From positions 62,001 through 126,000 of the forward strand of contig JAXLXV010000016.1 of the NCBI GenBank assembly GCA_046327745.1: a DNA stretch of 64,000 bases. Direction: 5' to 3'. Every line of letters begins with the position of its first letter. Positions within the stretch are counted from its first letter, which is position 1. Below are positions 63,639-64,000 of this stretch, piece by piece. Both the position numbers and the translations under genes were made by a program. A model generated the notes under the pieces. It saw nothing but the letters and a program-made list of their open reading frames with translations. It had not been told where the DNA came from and did not search any database. This DNA is from JABAQJ01 sp046327745. Its GTDB lineage: Bacteria; Gemmatimonadota; Gemmatimonadetes; Gemmatimonadales; Gemmatimonadaceae.

Positions 63639-64000
63639 ATGACGGACACAGCGGCGATTCCGGCGCATGGCGCGTTTGGCCCGAGTGTGGTTCGCTCCGG
63701 CAGCAGCAGTATTACCGTGGTCAACGAGGCCGTGCTGGCGACGGAAAAAATGGACGCGGTGGTGCGCGATGCCGTGTTTGGCGATCAGCCAACGCGTGAT
63801 TACGCGCGCTGGCTCATTTGGGAAATCGCCCAACAGGTCGGCGTACGCCCCTCGTCCATTCACGACCTGTACATGGCCCGCGGGCGTGGCGAGTGCCACG
63901 GGTTCACCGTGCCCGCCATGAATGTGCGCGGCGCGTCCTACGATACGGCGCGCTCCATCTTTCGCGTGGCCAACCAGCTGCAAGCCGGTGCCTTTCTGTT
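63639..64000 (+). CDS. N-terminal part of an aldolase-like enzyme
   Basis: The first 120 codons of a gene cut by the right edge. The protein reads VVNEAVLATEKMDAVVRDAVFGDQPTRDYARWLIWEIAQ, then GFTVPAMNVRGASYDTARSIFRVANQLQAGAFL. The last phrase resembles the opening of class II fructose-bisphosphate aldolases (VPAFNV... substrate-lysine region). The position after tal, pyk and pgi supports a role in glycolysis. The metal ligands lie beyond the window, so the call is tentative. Its ATG follows GAGGA at six bases. Confidence 0.5.
   Translation, partial: MTDTAAIPAHGAFGPSVVRSGSSSITVVNEAVLATEKMDAVVRDAVFGDQPTRDYARWLIWEIAQQVGVRPSSIHDLYMARGRGECHGFTVPAMNVRGASYDTARSIFRVANQLQAGAFL

Noticed and set aside
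1..64000. tRNA, rRNA, CRISPR, integrase or insertion-sequence features
   Set aside because: No cloverleaf-like segment, regularly spaced repeats, transposase or integrase motifs were seen while reading both strands; a covariance-model search was not possible.

Overview
This is a GC-rich (about 64% by eye) bacterial chromosome segment of 64 kb. It is gene-dense and carries no rRNA, tRNA, CRISPR array, phage or insertion sequence that I can see. The gene content suggests a soil-type member of the Gemmatimonadota or a close relative: many secreted peptidases and acylases, BNR/VPS10 repeats, an orphan FtsX-type permease, DUF2961 and DUF2911 proteins, GMC oxidoreductases with a Tat-exported small subunit, and HupE with cytochrome c. 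This assignment is inferred from gene content, not from a phylogenetic marker.

Layout. 1-3.6 kb, minus strand: an outer-membrane porin and a sulfate ABC transporter (binding protein, CysT, partial CysW). A candidate sigma-54 promoter precedes them, and a sigma-54 activator is encoded divergently (3.8-5.4 kb). 5.5-10.6 kb: a two-subunit molybdenum hydroxylase, whose large subunit is broken by a cluster of single-base indels, faces a PQQ dehydrogenase across a strong shared terminator. 10.8-22.4 kb: M28 peptidase, small lipoprotein, cytochrome c with HupE, NHL propeller, acetyltransferase, giant BNR protein, YdeI and GDSL hydrolase. 22.4-28.9 kb: a catabolic island of decarboxylating dehydrogenase, M20 deacylase, P1 peptidase, Na+/solute symporter and SDR. 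29-36.8 kb: penicillin acylase, alpha/beta hydrolase, Tat-type class V aminotransferase, Tat protein, serine hydrolase and GH13 amylase. 36.8-43.8 kb: a probable sugar uptake and oxidation operon with two tandem GMC oxidoreductases bearing an Fe-S-like cysteine motif, a gluconate-dehydrogenase-type small subunit and an FrcBCA-type ABC importer. 44-52 kb: orphan permease, GH172-like protein, an ECF sigma and anti-sigma pair, and an unusual sigma-region-2/FecR fusion. 52-58.8 kb: M20 amidohydrolase, a CarH-like B12 photoreceptor with 11-bp phased repeats at its promoter, CrcB, an esterase, and secreted proteins of unknown role. 58.8-64 kb: central carbon genes tal, pyk, an MBL hydrolase, pgi and the start of an aldolase-like gene.

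Most striking are: (i) a heptamer CCTAACG/CGTTAGG found 38 times on both strands, in and between genes, which imports otherwise disfavoured TTA, CCT and AGG codons and several stop codons; (ii) the CarH-like regulator with phased repeats; (iii) the sigma-54 circuit for the sulfate locus; and (iv) the sigma2-FecR fusion.
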